A DNA stretch of 64,000 nucleotides from Drosophila persimilis (lineage: Eukaryota; Arthropoda; Insecta; Diptera; Drosophilidae): the NCBI RefSeq assembly GCF_003286085.1, contig NW_020825401.1, positions 248,001-312,000 of the forward strand, given 5' to 3'. Below, piece after piece: positions 9,706 to 18,722 of this stretch. A model generated the notes under the pieces. It saw only the letters and a program-made list of their open reading frames with translations. It was not told the origin of the DNA and ran no database searches. The position numbers were made by a program, and so were the translations under genes. How positions within the stretch are numbered: position 1 is the first letter of the stretch; every line of letters begins with the position of its first letter.

Positions 9706-11727
9706 TTAAGGGCAGTCCCATCCGGTGGCTTGGATGTATTTGGACAAGGTCCCTGGCTTGATTACGGATAGGTCCGAAATGTCCGTGAGGAAAGCGTCCC
9801 CGAGAATACGAAGACGACGATTTCCAAGGGCTGGGCAGTGGCAGAAGAAGTGGGGGACCGATTCCTCCTCCTCCTCGTCGCGACAACTCCTGCAGAAGTC
9901 GTTATGAGGGATTGACAGTCTAGAGGCGTGAGTGCCGATCTGCCAGTGTCCCGTAATGGCTCTAGTAACTGCAGAGCACTGTGCTCTGCTGAGTTTATAC
10001 AGCTCTGCTGAGCGCTTCTTCGATCGATATGGCCATATCAATCTTGAGACTTTACAGGAAACGGTTTGCTGCCATCTCCTATTGGCATTTTGCTCGAACA
10101 ATTCGTGCGTTAGGAGCCTGCACGTAGCCAAGGGCATCGCTACTTGCTCCCTCTCCGATAGGAGAGGAATCGTAGTACCCTGCCTGGCTAGCTCGTCGGC
10201 GGCGTCATTCCCCTCGATGTCCCTGTGGCCGGGGACCCATATAAGGAAGAGATCTAACTGCTCTGCGATCTCGTGCAGAGACCTGCGGCAGTCATTTACA
10301 GTCGCTGAGTTCGACGATATTGAGCCTAGAGCTTTGATAGCTGCTTGGCTGTCCGAGAAGACGCACACTAAGTGCGTATCTAGGAGTAGTTTGGAGACGA
10401 TCGAAATGGCCTCCTTGATGGCTTCAACCTCCGCTTGGAACACACTACAGTGATCCGGGAGCCTGAAGCAATGACTGATGTTCAGCTCGCTGCAGTAGAC
10501 TCCGCCTCCCACGCGGCCGTCTAGCTTTGAGCCATCAGTGTAGAAGTGGACCGCATTTGCAGGCCCTGGTTCGCCCATCTCCCAGTCCTCCCTAGATGGG
10601 ATTGATACCTGGAAGGGCGTCGAGAGGTGATCACTGGGGATACAGTAATCTGTCCTCTCTGGTAATTGCGGGAGTCTCATCAGGATTCCCGAGTGCCCAA
10701 CCGCGGATGCTTTCCACAGTCTGGCTTCTCTCATTCGGAGGGCGGAAAGTGTTGCCACCTTCTTTCCCATGAGATCAACCGGGAGGAGGTCCAGCACAGT
10801 ATCCAGGGCTTCCCCTGGAGTAGTGCGTAGCCCGCCAGTTATGCATAGCTCTGCCATGCGTTGAACTCTGCTGAGTTTATTGAGGCCTGTCCTTTTGTCC
10901 AAGGCTGGCCACCATACCACCACTCCATAGAGCATGATTGGTCGTATGATGGCGGTGTAGAGCCACCGAACTATATAGGGGGTCATTCCCCATTTTAGTC
11001 CGATGGCTTTCCTGCAAGTATAGAGGGCCACTGTGGCCTTTTTTACTCTATCCTCTATGCTCAATTTCCAATCGAGCTTTCTATCGAGGATTAGGCCAAG
11101 ATACTTGGCATTGTTGCTGAAGACTAGCGTTTCCCCACATAGTCTTGGGGGAATCAGTGCCGGAACTTTGTACTTCCTAGTGAAAAGCACCAGTTCCGTT
11201 TTAGACGGGTTGACGCCTAACCCGCATTTGTCTGCCCATTTCGATATTTTCGTGAGAGTACTTGTCATGCACTCACACAACGTCTGCGGAAATTTTCCGG
11301 AGAATGCTATGGCAACGTCGTCCGCGTACGCCACCACGCGGCAGCCACCCCCCTCTATCTCCCGCAGCAGTGTGTTCACTGCCATGTTCCATAGGAGGGG
11401 CGAGAGGACTCCGCCCTGCGGTGTGCCTCTGCTGACAAATCTGGTACACGTTGACGTCCCCAGTGATGCCTCAACCGTCCTGCATTGTAGCATCTGATTG
11501 ATCAAGCTCACCGTCCTGGAGTCAACGCCCAGATCCGTCAGTGCGCCCGTGATGGCGGTCGGAAGGATGTTGTTAAAGGCGCCTTCTATGTCGAGGAAGG
11601 CTACTAGGGTGTACTCCTTAAAATTAAGGGACGCTTCGATGATCGATGTGAGTGTAGGGCCGTTTCGGTGGATCTTCCCTTCCGATAGGCATGCTGGGAG
11701 TCTGAGATCAGACTGGACGGAATGCAC
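9706..11727 (-). CDS. LOA-1 ORF2, RT core, RNase H and C-terminal zinc motif
   Basis: The 673-codon stretch contains the RT core (LVAFLDIEGAFNNI; GTPQGGVLSPLLWN; YADD within CRVVAYADDVAIAF, about residues 60-140). An RNase H domain follows with visible acidic residues (FYTDGSKLDGRVGGG, then FQAEVEAIKEAI, SDSQAAIKAL and WVPGHRDIEGNDAADELAR, about 390-540). A C-terminal Cys/His cluster (FCRSCRDEEEE...HFFCHC) is shared with the LOA tail at 35368-35891. The polypeptide would copy the element RNA at a nicked target. The N-terminal fingers of RT are in another frame (11728-12126). Confidence 0.92.
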   Translation of the reverse strand: MHSVQSDLRLPACLSEGKIHRNGPTLTSIIEASLNFKEYTLVAFLDIEGAFNNILPTAITGALTDLGVDSRTVSLINQMLQCRTVEASLGTSTCTRFVSRGTPQGGVLSPLLWNMAVNTLLREIEGGGCRVVAYADDVAIAFSGKFPQTLCECMTSTLTKISKWADKCGLGVNPSKTELVLFTRKYKVPALIPPRLCGETLVFSNNAKYLGLILDRKLDWKLSIEDRVKKATVALYTCRKAIGLKWGMTPYIVRWLYTAIIRPIMLYGVVVWWPALDKRTGLNKLSRVQRMAELCITGGLRTTPGEALDTVLDLLPVDLMGKKVATLSALRMREARLWKASAVGHSGILMRLPQLPERTDYCIPSDHLSTPFQVSIPSREDWEMGEPGPANAVHFYTDGSKLDGRVGGGVYCSELNISHCFRLPDHCSVFQAEVEAIKEAISIVSKLLLDTHLVCVFSDSQAAIKALGSISSNSATVNDCRRSLHEIAEQLDLFLIWVPGHRDIEGNDAADELARQGTTIPLLSEREQVAMPLATCRLLTHELFEQNANRRWQQTVSCKVSRLIWPYRSKKRSAELYKLSRAQCSAVTRAITGHWQIGTHASRLSIPHNDFCRSCRDEEEEESVPHFFCHCPALGNRRLRILGDAFLTDISDLSVIKPGTLSKYIQATGWDCP

Positions 11728-12126
11728 GCCGTTAGATGCAGCCCCAGGAGCCGCTCCATCGCCTTTAGAAGAAAAGACGATAGACTTATGGGTCTGAAAT
11801 CTTTTGGGGCAGTGTGCGAGGGCTTGCCTGCCTTGGTATGAATACGACTTTGGTCTGAAGCCAGGTGTCAGGAATGCACCCGTGGGAGAAGATTCCCTCG
11901 TAAATTATTTTGAGCCAGTTAATGGCTTTGTGTCCCGCGTGAATCAGTTGGGCAGGGAAAATGCCGTCTGGCCCCGCGGACTTGTAGGCTTTATAACTTC
12001 TGATCGCCCAGGAAATGTTCTCCTGGCTTAGCAGTCTCAGGATGGCATTTGAGGCGACGGAAGGAGGCGCGAGGTAGTTGGGTTTGTTTTCATCGCAGCC
12101 AGGGAAGTGGGTATTTAGGAGAAGAT
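11728..12126 (-). pseudogene. LOA-1 ORF2, linker and RT N-terminal part
   Basis: Reading the minus strand gives SAGPDGIFPAQLIHAGHKAI followed by CIPDTWLQTKVVFIP, the standard RT1-RT2 approach of this LINE group. Stops and a frame change then occur before the open RT ORF. It joins the endonuclease part at 12127 with a frame break. Confidence 0.8.
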
Positions 12127-12681
12127 TTAGCGACTCCTCGCTTTATTGAAGAGTCTCCGGGAGGCTTTCCGGAGTTCACCCAGTTTCGGATTCCACCATT
12201 CAGGTTTCTTCCGGCCTCTGTTCTTGCCAGAGGGGCATGCTTTGTCGAGCGCCTTATTGCGGGCGTCGGTAAAGATCTTAAGAAGACGAGTCGTGGCCTC
12301 CGTGGAGAACTCCTCCTCAGATGGGGGCTCAGGGAGAACACGACAGAGGTAGTCAGAATACCGAGTCCAGTTTGTCCGCCTGATGTTCCGGAATCGGACT
12401 GGCTTCGGCACTGAGAAGGAGAAGACAGTTTCCACGTACCTGTGGTCCGAGAAGGAGTGCTCTTCCAGGACCCTCCAGGATACAATGTTACGCTGTATCT
12501 CATGAGAGGCAAGCGTGAGGTCCAGGACCTCCTTGCGGTTTTTAATGATAAAGGTGGGATCACTACCCCGGTTTAATAAGACCATCTGTGTGGTCAGTAA
12601 GTAACTGAAAAGGTACTCACCCCTTTCGTTTGTGTCAGTGCTTCCCCACTGACAGGGATGTGCATTGGCATCACACCCCAC
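12127..12681 (-). pseudogene. LOA-1 endonuclease C-terminal part and linker
   Basis: The ORF starts at the GCDANAHPCQWGS motif of AP-like endonucleases. It continues through VLDLTLASHEI and EEHSFSDHRYVETVF (the SDH motif). The linker PEWWNPKLGELRKASRRLFNKAR is common to I/LOA/R1-type elements. Confidence 0.88.
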
Positions 12682-13018
12682 AATTAGGCCGATGTCCTTG
12701 GCCGAGCAGTCTGCGATTAGAGCCCGGAGAGGCGCGTGAGCGCTCCTGGCCTTCGAGGCTCACTGCGGTGTGGTCTTCATTGCTGAAATTTGGGAGCAAA
12801 AATAAGTGCAACTCTCTTTTTGCAAGAATGCAGGTACCTGCGGTTTCAGCTACATATAGCTTGTAGTCAGAAGTCCTCAGACCGGAGACCCTGTTTCCGA
12901 GGATCCAGGGCTCCTGAATGAGTACTATGTCGGCTCCACCCTTGGCCAGGTGGAGCAGTAGAGCAGCGCATGCTGCCTTACAATGGTGGAGGTTTATCTG
13001 CAGGAGCGTCAACGACAT
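12671..13018 (-). pseudogene. LOA-1 endonuclease N-terminal part
   Basis: It starts MSLTLLQINLHHCKAACAAL and has the catalytic Glu motif VLIQEPWI, typical of LINE AP endonucleases. The frame runs out near 12770, where the sequence turns to unrelated residues (about 80 sound codons). The start overlaps the end of ORF1 by 41 bases, a spacing common between LINE ORFs. Confidence 0.88.
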
Positions 13019-13970
13019 TCCTGAGGCTCGCCTCCACCATTGTTACTTCTGGATCGCTGTCAGGGGACTCCGGCTCCTCCCCGACAACGATATGGCTGAG
13101 ACCTCTGGCTAGGTCGCTCTCGTCGAACGCGTAGTCGTCCAGGATGTCGTCCGACATCATGGACGCCGCATCCGACGCCGGGTTATCTTTCTCGCACGAG
13201 GCCCCCTCTTTCGGGATCTCCGGCAGCTCCGGGTCGGGCTCGACCTCCGCTTGCCTGCCCTTGCGATCGGACTTGTACGTGGATATGGTGACCTTCTTAT
13301 AGCCATAATCCACTACACCGTCCGCCTTTGCGAGGAGATCTATTGATTCCTCATTTAGGACGAGGATAATCTGTCGCCTCTGCCCTTGGATATCCTCCAC
13401 CTTTGCCACCTTCCAATCAGCTGTAGGAAGGTGGGGGTTGCAGACCTGCAGTAACCTGAGGATCTTCTCAGGCTCTGCAGGCTTAGCCGAGACCCACGCT
13501 CTGGCTCTCGGGCGACTAGGGACATCTTCCCACTTCACGGCCTCCAGTTTCGCCCCTGGATAGACCTCTTTTAGGGCCGCCACCGCCTTCATGTAGAGGG
13601 CCGCAGAGCGAGCGTCTTGGCAGGCGATGGCTTTCACCTTGCCTTGATGCCACCCTGCGTCCTCACACTTTGCCGGTGGTCCGCCGTTCTCCTCCAGTTC
13701 CAGTAGGAACCGGTCCTGGAGCTCGTTCTCCACCAGGTGCCACTTATCGCGGGGGACATGGCCGTCCTCGGCGCCCCTGTCCAGGACACCGATCAGGGTC
13801 TTGCCCCTCGCCACCTCAGCGAACGACCGGTTCGTGAGGTGGGTCTTCACCCGCTTGGCTTGCTGGGCTTGACCTGGCTGATTTGCGGGGTCCTCCGCTG
13901 AGCGTTGCCGCTTGTTGGGGGCCTTGGCTGCGCCCTTTCCGGCTTTGGCTGGCTGGAACAGAGGCAGGGT
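12978..13970 (-). CDS. LOA-1 ORF1, C-terminal part (DUF4780-like)
   Basis: The open frame has its first non-ATG start at 13850, but it can be read further upstream (KQAKRVK...), which suggests it is a continuation of the 13971-14435 ORF after a frameshift. The middle (about residues 60-200 from 13850) resembles the DUF4780 region common in insect LINE ORF1 proteins: WEDVPSRPRARAWV, PTADWKVAKVEDIQGQRRQI, YKKVTISTYKSDRKGR. The C-terminus is acidic. The product would be an RNA-binding nucleocapsid-like protein. Confidence 0.72.
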   Translation of the reverse strand, partial: TLPLFQPAKAGKGAAKAPNKRQRSAEDPANQPGQAQQAKRVKTHLTNRSFAEVARGKTLIGVLDRGAEDGHVPRDKWHLVENELQDRFLLELEENGGPPAKCEDAGWHQGKVKAIACQDARSAALYMKAVAALKEVYPGAKLEAVKWEDVPSRPRARAWVSAKPAEPEKILRLLQVCNPHLPTADWKVAKVEDIQGQRRQIILVLNEESIDLLAKADGVVDYGYKKVTISTYKSDRKGRQAEVEPDPELPEIPKEGASCEKDNPASDAASMMSDDILDDYAFDESDLARGLSHIVVGEEPESPDSDPEVTMVEASLRNVVDAPADKPPPL

Positions 13971-14435
13971 TCAGGAGGCCCACAGCCTCTGCTCCTTTCC
14001 TTCGGCTGACGCCTTGAAATTCGGGTCTTCGTTGGTCAGGATGAAAGCCGCTCGTCTCCTGTCCTGGTACGACGGCTTTCCTCCCCGTGGTGCAGAGTCG
14101 CTTCCCGCCGGGGGTCCCAAGGGTTCTTCGGTCCCGGTGCGCTTACCAGCCGCGATTACGCTCTGCTTGGCAGCCACCCCGGTATCCGCTTCGCCCTTGG
14201 AGCCACCCGACTTGGAAGGACCCGATTGGCTTTTCGGGCCCCCCTTCGCTGCGGCTGCTGCCTGAAGACGGTGGACCGACTCAGTCTCCTTCCCCGTCTT
14301 CTTTGGACCCGGTTTCCCAGGCGCTGGTGCAAAGGGATTGGCTTGTCCCTCCGGTACTTTAAGAGGAGTACCGAGCTCCTTTGCGGCTTTGTTTGTTTTT
14401 ATATGTTTATTATTATTTGGCATAGTTATTCCCAC
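13971..14435 (-). CDS. LOA-1 ORF1, N-terminal part
   Basis: The 154-codon low-complexity, Pro/Lys/Gly/Ala-rich sequence starts MGITMPNNNKHIKTNKAAK and stops at 13971. It probably joined the DUF4780-like part before a frameshift. It has no known fold; a basic, disordered N-terminus is usual for this group of ORF1 proteins. Confidence 0.65.
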   Translation of the reverse strand: MGITMPNNNKHIKTNKAAKELGTPLKVPEGQANPFAPAPGKPGPKKTGKETESVHRLQAAAAAKGGPKSQSGPSKSGGSKGEADTGVAAKQSVIAAGKRTGTEEPLGPPAGSDSAPRGGKPSYQDRRRAAFILTNEDPNFKASAEGKEQRLWAS

Positions 14436-14810
14436 GAGTAGGCGGGAAGGGGATGGCCACCCGAGGCATAGCCCGCTTGCCCCGGGAAGCCTGATTTAAG
14501 CTGGAGTTCGGCAGGTATCCAGAGTCCGCATATTAGCGACCGGGCACCCCCCCGGCCATGCATCCCTCGGCATATAACAGTGTCACCTTGGATTGGGGTA
14601 ATTTCACTGAGAGTTTTCTTCTCTCCGCCCGACTACCATTCGCCAGCATCCTAGCAGAGACATGACCGTGCTAGGACCTGTTTCCAGCCGCCCTCACGGG
14701 GAGAGAATAGTCGCACTTCCACCGGTGTGCACAGTTACGGCGGGTGACGGTTCGCTAGCAACCCTCTGTGTCCTAGGGGGGGTGTGAGACGCAGACCGCA
14801 CCGGGTATTA
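14436..14810 (-). other. LOA-1 5' untranslated region
   Basis: The GC-rich leader lies between ORF1 and the 5' end of the element. The element 5' end is at about 14914, from the 12-bp target duplication, so 14811-14914 is also LOA-1 although it is read in the BEL-2 pol frame. I see no further ORF in it. Confidence 0.6.
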
Positions 14811-17800
14811 CTAACCGGAGCGGCTGCGCCTCAGTTCCGAGTTCACAGTTGTGCGAGCCGACCCGTCATCCGTTTGTCCCCCTGTAGCACCCGATGGCTG
14901 ACGGCCTGTTAATGATGTTGATGTTAATGTAGGTGACAATTTTGTTGTTCGCTGTGTGGGTGGCTCATCAATCTCCGTGGTGTCACTGATCACGTTGTGG
15001 GAACGTTTGATTGCCACATCTTCTGGAAAGAGCGGCGCTAGACGAGTGATCGGGCGCTTGTATACGCCAGATGCTGTCTTAACGTCAACCACTCGTACGT
15101 GGTTGTGCTGTCCAGGATATGTCTTAATGATGCGACCCATTGGCCACTTCATTACAGGAAGGTTGTCTTCCTTAACCAAAACTAATAATCCTTCAGGTAC
15201 GTTTGGTGAAGCGGTCTTCCATTTATGCCGAGCTTGCAATTCTTGGAGGTATTCTGTAGACCATTGTTTCCAGAATGAATGCTTTAGGCGCGATACCAAT
15301 TCCCAGCGCTTGACCAATGTTCTTCCTTGATGATCAGTATTGACGTCAGGAGGCGTTGTTAATGGTTCACCAATCAAGAAGTGTCCTGGGGTGAGCGCTG
15401 TTGTATCAGTGGGATCATTTGACATTGGAGTGATGGGTCGAGAATTGAGAATTGCTTCAATTTCGATTATCACTGTGTTTAGTTCTTCAAATGTCAATGA
15501 GGCTGTGTTGGTGGTTGTTATCAACAGCTTTTTTGCTGATTTTACCGCCGCTTCCCAGAGACCGCCAAACGATGGAGCCCTGGGAGGAATGAATTTAAAA
15601 TCCACTTGCTTTTTGTTGCAATGATTCGTGATCAGAGCACTTGCCTTTGAGCTGAATATAGAGTCTTCTAATTCTTTAAGCTGATTGTTTGCACCCACAA
15701 AGTTCGTTGCATTGTCGCAATGAGTAGTTTGGCACTTCCCACGTCTGCTTAAGAATCGACGCAGGGCGGCCAAGAATGCATCTGTGGTCAGGTCGCTTAC
15801 CAGCTCCAGGTGTACTGCCTTTGTGGAAAAGCAGCAGAACACGGCGATGTACGCCTTATCTGGTCTTTTGCCTCGGATCTTATGGTGGATCGAGATTGGT
15901 CCACAGTAGTCGACGCCTGCATTAAGAAACGGGCGTGCTTGTGTGACTCGTTGTGCTGGGAGATTGCCCATGATCTGGTGCATCAGCTTTGGTCTAGCCT
16001 TGGTGCATCTAAAACAGCTGTGGATGATGCTTCTAGCCATTGTCTTGTCATTGATAATCCAATATTGTTGTCTTGCGATTGCCCTTAATGCTTGAGCACC
16101 ACAATGCATGTTCTCCTCATGTAGCTCCCGCAAAATCATTTTGACGATTGGGTCATTGTAAGGCAGCAAAACTGGGTGTTTTGCGTTGTATGGAAGTAGA
16201 GCTTCTTCAAGTCTACCACCAACTCGGATGAGCTCATCGTCTCCTAGAAAGGGAGATAACGATATGATCGAGCTCCTTCTATCCACAGTCTTATATCGTT
16301 GGAACTGTTTTAACTCTGCTGTAAACTCGACTTGTTGTATGGTTCGCAGGATTATAGTGCGGGCGTGAGTCAGTTCTTCTGCGCAGAGCGTCGTGGTGTT
16401 CGCTCTGTTGGTTTTGTAGCAGAAGCGTAACATATATGCCACAATGCGTTGCAGTTTGTGAAACGAGTTGCTATGTCTGCAAGTATATAATTCATCCCCA
16501 AGTGCGCTGGGTGTGATTGGCAAGCTTACATGTTTAGCCTTTCTCTCAAGATTGCTGGGTTCTATGTTGGGTGCCTTCGTCCAGTTGTCTCGAGATCCGT
16601 GCAGGAATAATGGTCCATATAACCACAGATTGTGATCTGCCAGTCTGCTTGCTGCGATTCCTCTCGACAGGACATCGGCTGCGTTGTTGGCCGATGACAC
16701 GTGACGCCATTGTGACTGGTTTGTTAATGCCTGGATTTTGGCTATTCGATTTGCCACAAAGGTATGGTATGTTGATGACGATGCGTTTATCCAGGATAAC
16801 ACAACGGTAGAATCACTCCAAAACCATCCTGCAACCGTGTTAATGTCCATGTGCAGATCCTGTCGGACTCGGTTTGTGAGCTCGGCACCGAGGACTGCAG
16901 CACAAAGTTCTAACCGTGGTAGCGATTGTTTGGCTGTCGGCGCCACACGTGATTTCGAACAGAGCAGTCTTAATGACACTTGGTTGTTTTTGTATGTAGC
17001 GCGTACATATACAGCTGCGCCATATGCTCGTTCTGATGCATCTACAAACGTATGGAGTTCTTGGGTAACTGGAATTTTACCATCGTAGATATGCCGGGGA
17101 ATTTGCATTTTGTTCAATGTTTGTAAGTCGTCCCGGTATTCTTTCCATTCGATTTGGTGTTGTAATGGTAATTCGTCATCCCAATCCAGTTTGAGCTCCC
17201 AAAGTTGTTGCATGAAGATTTTTGCCTTTACTACCACCGGTGCAAAGAGTCCTAGTGGGTCAAAGATTTGGGCCAGTTCGGAACATACCACCCGTTTGGT
17301 AATGCGTGTAGCCTGGCTTTTCTGTGTTCGTCCACACAATGTATCCTTCTTCGGCATCCAGATGAGACCCAGAGTTTTCATGCTGTAGTACTCTAGTGTC
17401 TCTCCTAGTTTTACATCGGTTACAATATCCTCTTTGGGGATTCCTTGGAGAAGTTGCTCATTGTTGGAGCACCACTTGCGCAATTTGAAACCGGACGGTA
17501 GCAATATCTTATTTAGTTCTTGTCGAACATGAATTGCCTCTGGAATCGTGTTTGCTCCAGTTAGACAGTCGTCAACATAGAAATCTGTTTTTAATGTGGT
17601 TGATCCTACTGGTAGTCTGTCTTTGTATTGTATTGCCAAATGATCCAGACATTTCGTTGCTAGGAACGGAGCAGCTGTTGTTCCATATGTTACTGTTTTC
17701 AGGCGATAGTACCTGATCTCTTCGGATGGATTGTTTCTCCAGACTATCATCTGATGGAATTGATCCTCCGGATTCATCCACACTTGCCGGTACATCTTTT

Positions 17801-18722
17801 CTATGTCCGCTGTGAATACGTACTTATGAATTCGAAATCGTAGCAGAATGGACATAAGTTCGCTCTGAACGGTGGGTCCAGCCTGCAGAATGTCGTTCAA
17901 GGATTTCCCGCTTTTTGACTTGCATGATGCATCGAATACTACCCGAAGCTTTGTGGTGGTGCTCTCAGGTTTGAGTACACAATGATGTGGAATGAAGTAG
18001 TGCCTTTTGGGAACTTTTGATGCTGGCACAATCTTCATATGTCCTAGTCGTTCATACTCTTCCATGAAGTCCACATAACTCTTCCAAGTTTCTGTTGAGC
18101 TTCGCCGCTCCAGCGCTAGGAATCTTTCCAAAGACTCCCCCAGGGCTGAAGGGTGTTCGGAAAATGGGATCTTTACAATAAAACGGCCGTCTGAAGCTGT
18201 CTGAAGATTTTCTATAAAATGAGCTTCACACCGTGCTTCCACTGGAGTGCGTGGTTTGTCTTCCGTCTCTAGATTGTCCAGAGTCCAGAATCTTTCCATG
18301 AGCTCGTTTACTCCCGTTGCACAAATGGGTGAGGAATTGTGGGCAGATTTGACTTTTCCTGCCACAATCCATCCCAGTTTCGTGTTTTGTAGCAACGGGC
18401 CTCCTGTCCTCAGCTGATGTTGATCTGGTAGCAGCAGCGAGTAGTAATGCTCGGCTCCGATTAGCATGTCGATTTTGCCTGGCTTATGGAAGTTTGGATC
18501 TGCCAGTGAGATCTTGCTTGGTATGTTTAAGCTATCTGAATCGAGTGCCTGAGCTGTTTGATCAGCTATTATCTGTGGTAATACGAAAGCTTCAATTCTT
18601 TGCGTAAAACCATTGTGAAGGGATTTCATGAGCACATTTACTCTGCTGGTCTTTGATTGACCTCCAATTCCTTCGATCCGTAATGTTGTGTCTTTTAGTT
18701 TGAGTGACAACATTGATGCCAT
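14811..18722 (-). CDS. BEL-2 pol polyprotein (protease end, RT, RNase H, integrase)
   Basis: The 1303-codon ORF is open throughout. Order: end of the A16 protease, the FFIPHHCVLKPESTTTKLRVVFDASCKS-type RT start (RHYFIPHHCVL seen), RT with catalytic FYVDDCLTGA, then the A17-type linker (CSELAQIFDPLGLFAPVVVKAK). RNase H follows (CSKSRVAPTAKQSLPRLELC; WSDSTVVLSWI). The integrase zinc-binding domain follows (LHEENMHCGAQAL...CFRCTKARPK). The integrase core shows its D, D and E regions (NAGVDYCGP; THCDNATNF; PSFGGLWEAAVKSAK), then DUF5641 (PGHFLIGEPL; LVLVKEDNLPVMKWPMGRI). The last about 34 codons come from the inserted LOA-1. The first Met directly follows an in-frame TGA. Confidence 0.95.
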   Translation of the reverse strand: MASMLSLKLKDTTLRIEGIGGQSKTSRVNVLMKSLHNGFTQRIEAFVLPQIIADQTAQALDSDSLNIPSKISLADPNFHKPGKIDMLIGAEHYYSLLLPDQHQLRTGGPLLQNTKLGWIVAGKVKSAHNSSPICATGVNELMERFWTLDNLETEDKPRTPVEARCEAHFIENLQTASDGRFIVKIPFSEHPSALGESLERFLALERRSSTETWKSYVDFMEEYERLGHMKIVPASKVPKRHYFIPHHCVLKPESTTTKLRVVFDASCKSKSGKSLNDILQAGPTVQSELMSILLRFRIHKYVFTADIEKMYRQVWMNPEDQFHQMIVWRNNPSEEIRYYRLKTVTYGTTAAPFLATKCLDHLAIQYKDRLPVGSTTLKTDFYVDDCLTGANTIPEAIHVRQELNKILLPSGFKLRKWCSNNEQLLQGIPKEDIVTDVKLGETLEYYSMKTLGLIWMPKKDTLCGRTQKSQATRITKRVVCSELAQIFDPLGLFAPVVVKAKIFMQQLWELKLDWDDELPLQHQIEWKEYRDDLQTLNKMQIPRHIYDGKIPVTQELHTFVDASERAYGAAVYVRATYKNNQVSLRLLCSKSRVAPTAKQSLPRLELCAAVLGAELTNRVRQDLHMDINTVAGWFWSDSTVVLSWINASSSTYHTFVANRIAKIQALTNQSQWRHVSSANNAADVLSRGIAASRLADHNLWLYGPLFLHGSRDNWTKAPNIEPSNLERKAKHVSLPITPSALGDELYTCRHSNSFHKLQRIVAYMLRFCYKTNRANTTTLCAEELTHARTIILRTIQQVEFTAELKQFQRYKTVDRRSSIISLSPFLGDDELIRVGGRLEEALLPYNAKHPVLLPYNDPIVKMILRELHEENMHCGAQALRAIARQQYWIINDKTMARSIIHSCFRCTKARPKLMHQIMGNLPAQRVTQARPFLNAGVDYCGPISIHHKIRGKRPDKAYIAVFCCFSTKAVHLELVSDLTTDAFLAALRRFLSRRGKCQTTHCDNATNFVGANNQLKELEDSIFSSKASALITNHCNKKQVDFKFIPPRAPSFGGLWEAAVKSAKKLLITTTNTASLTFEELNTVIIEIEAILNSRPITPMSNDPTDTTALTPGHFLIGEPLTTPPDVNTDHQGRTLVKRWELVSRLKHSFWKQWSTEYLQELQARHKWKTASPNVPEGLLVLVKEDNLPVMKWPMGRIIKTYPGQHNHVRVVDVKTASGVYKRPITRLAPLFPEDVAIKRSHNVISDTTEIDEPPTQRTTKLSPTLTSTSLTGRQPSGATGGQTDDGSARTTVNSELRRSRSG

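Larger units (their letters stand above)
9557..14914 (-). mobile_element. LOA-1: LOA-clade-type LINE
   Basis: A non-LTR element lies on the minus strand, inserted in BEL-2. The 12-bp target duplication atgttgatgtta occurs at 9545-9556 and 14915-14926. Order on the minus strand: GC-rich leader (14914-14436), ORF1 (14435-12978), endonuclease (13018-12127), RT and RNase H (12126-9706), 3' UTR and a CCTAA-repeat tail. An RNase H domain after RT and a DUF4780-like ORF1 point to the LOA/I-like group (Bilbo, LOA, Baggins, and the D. miranda TRIM element). It is near full length but ORF1 and ORF2 contain frame breaks. Confidence 0.88.

Noticed and set aside
9932..11797. Several plus-strand ORFs of 99-173 codons
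   Set aside because: They mirror the LOA-1 RT/RNase H frame, which has clear catalytic motifs on the other strand.
13912..14441. Plus-strand ORFs over LOA-1 ORF1
   Set aside because: They are shadows produced by GC-rich, stop-poor sequence.
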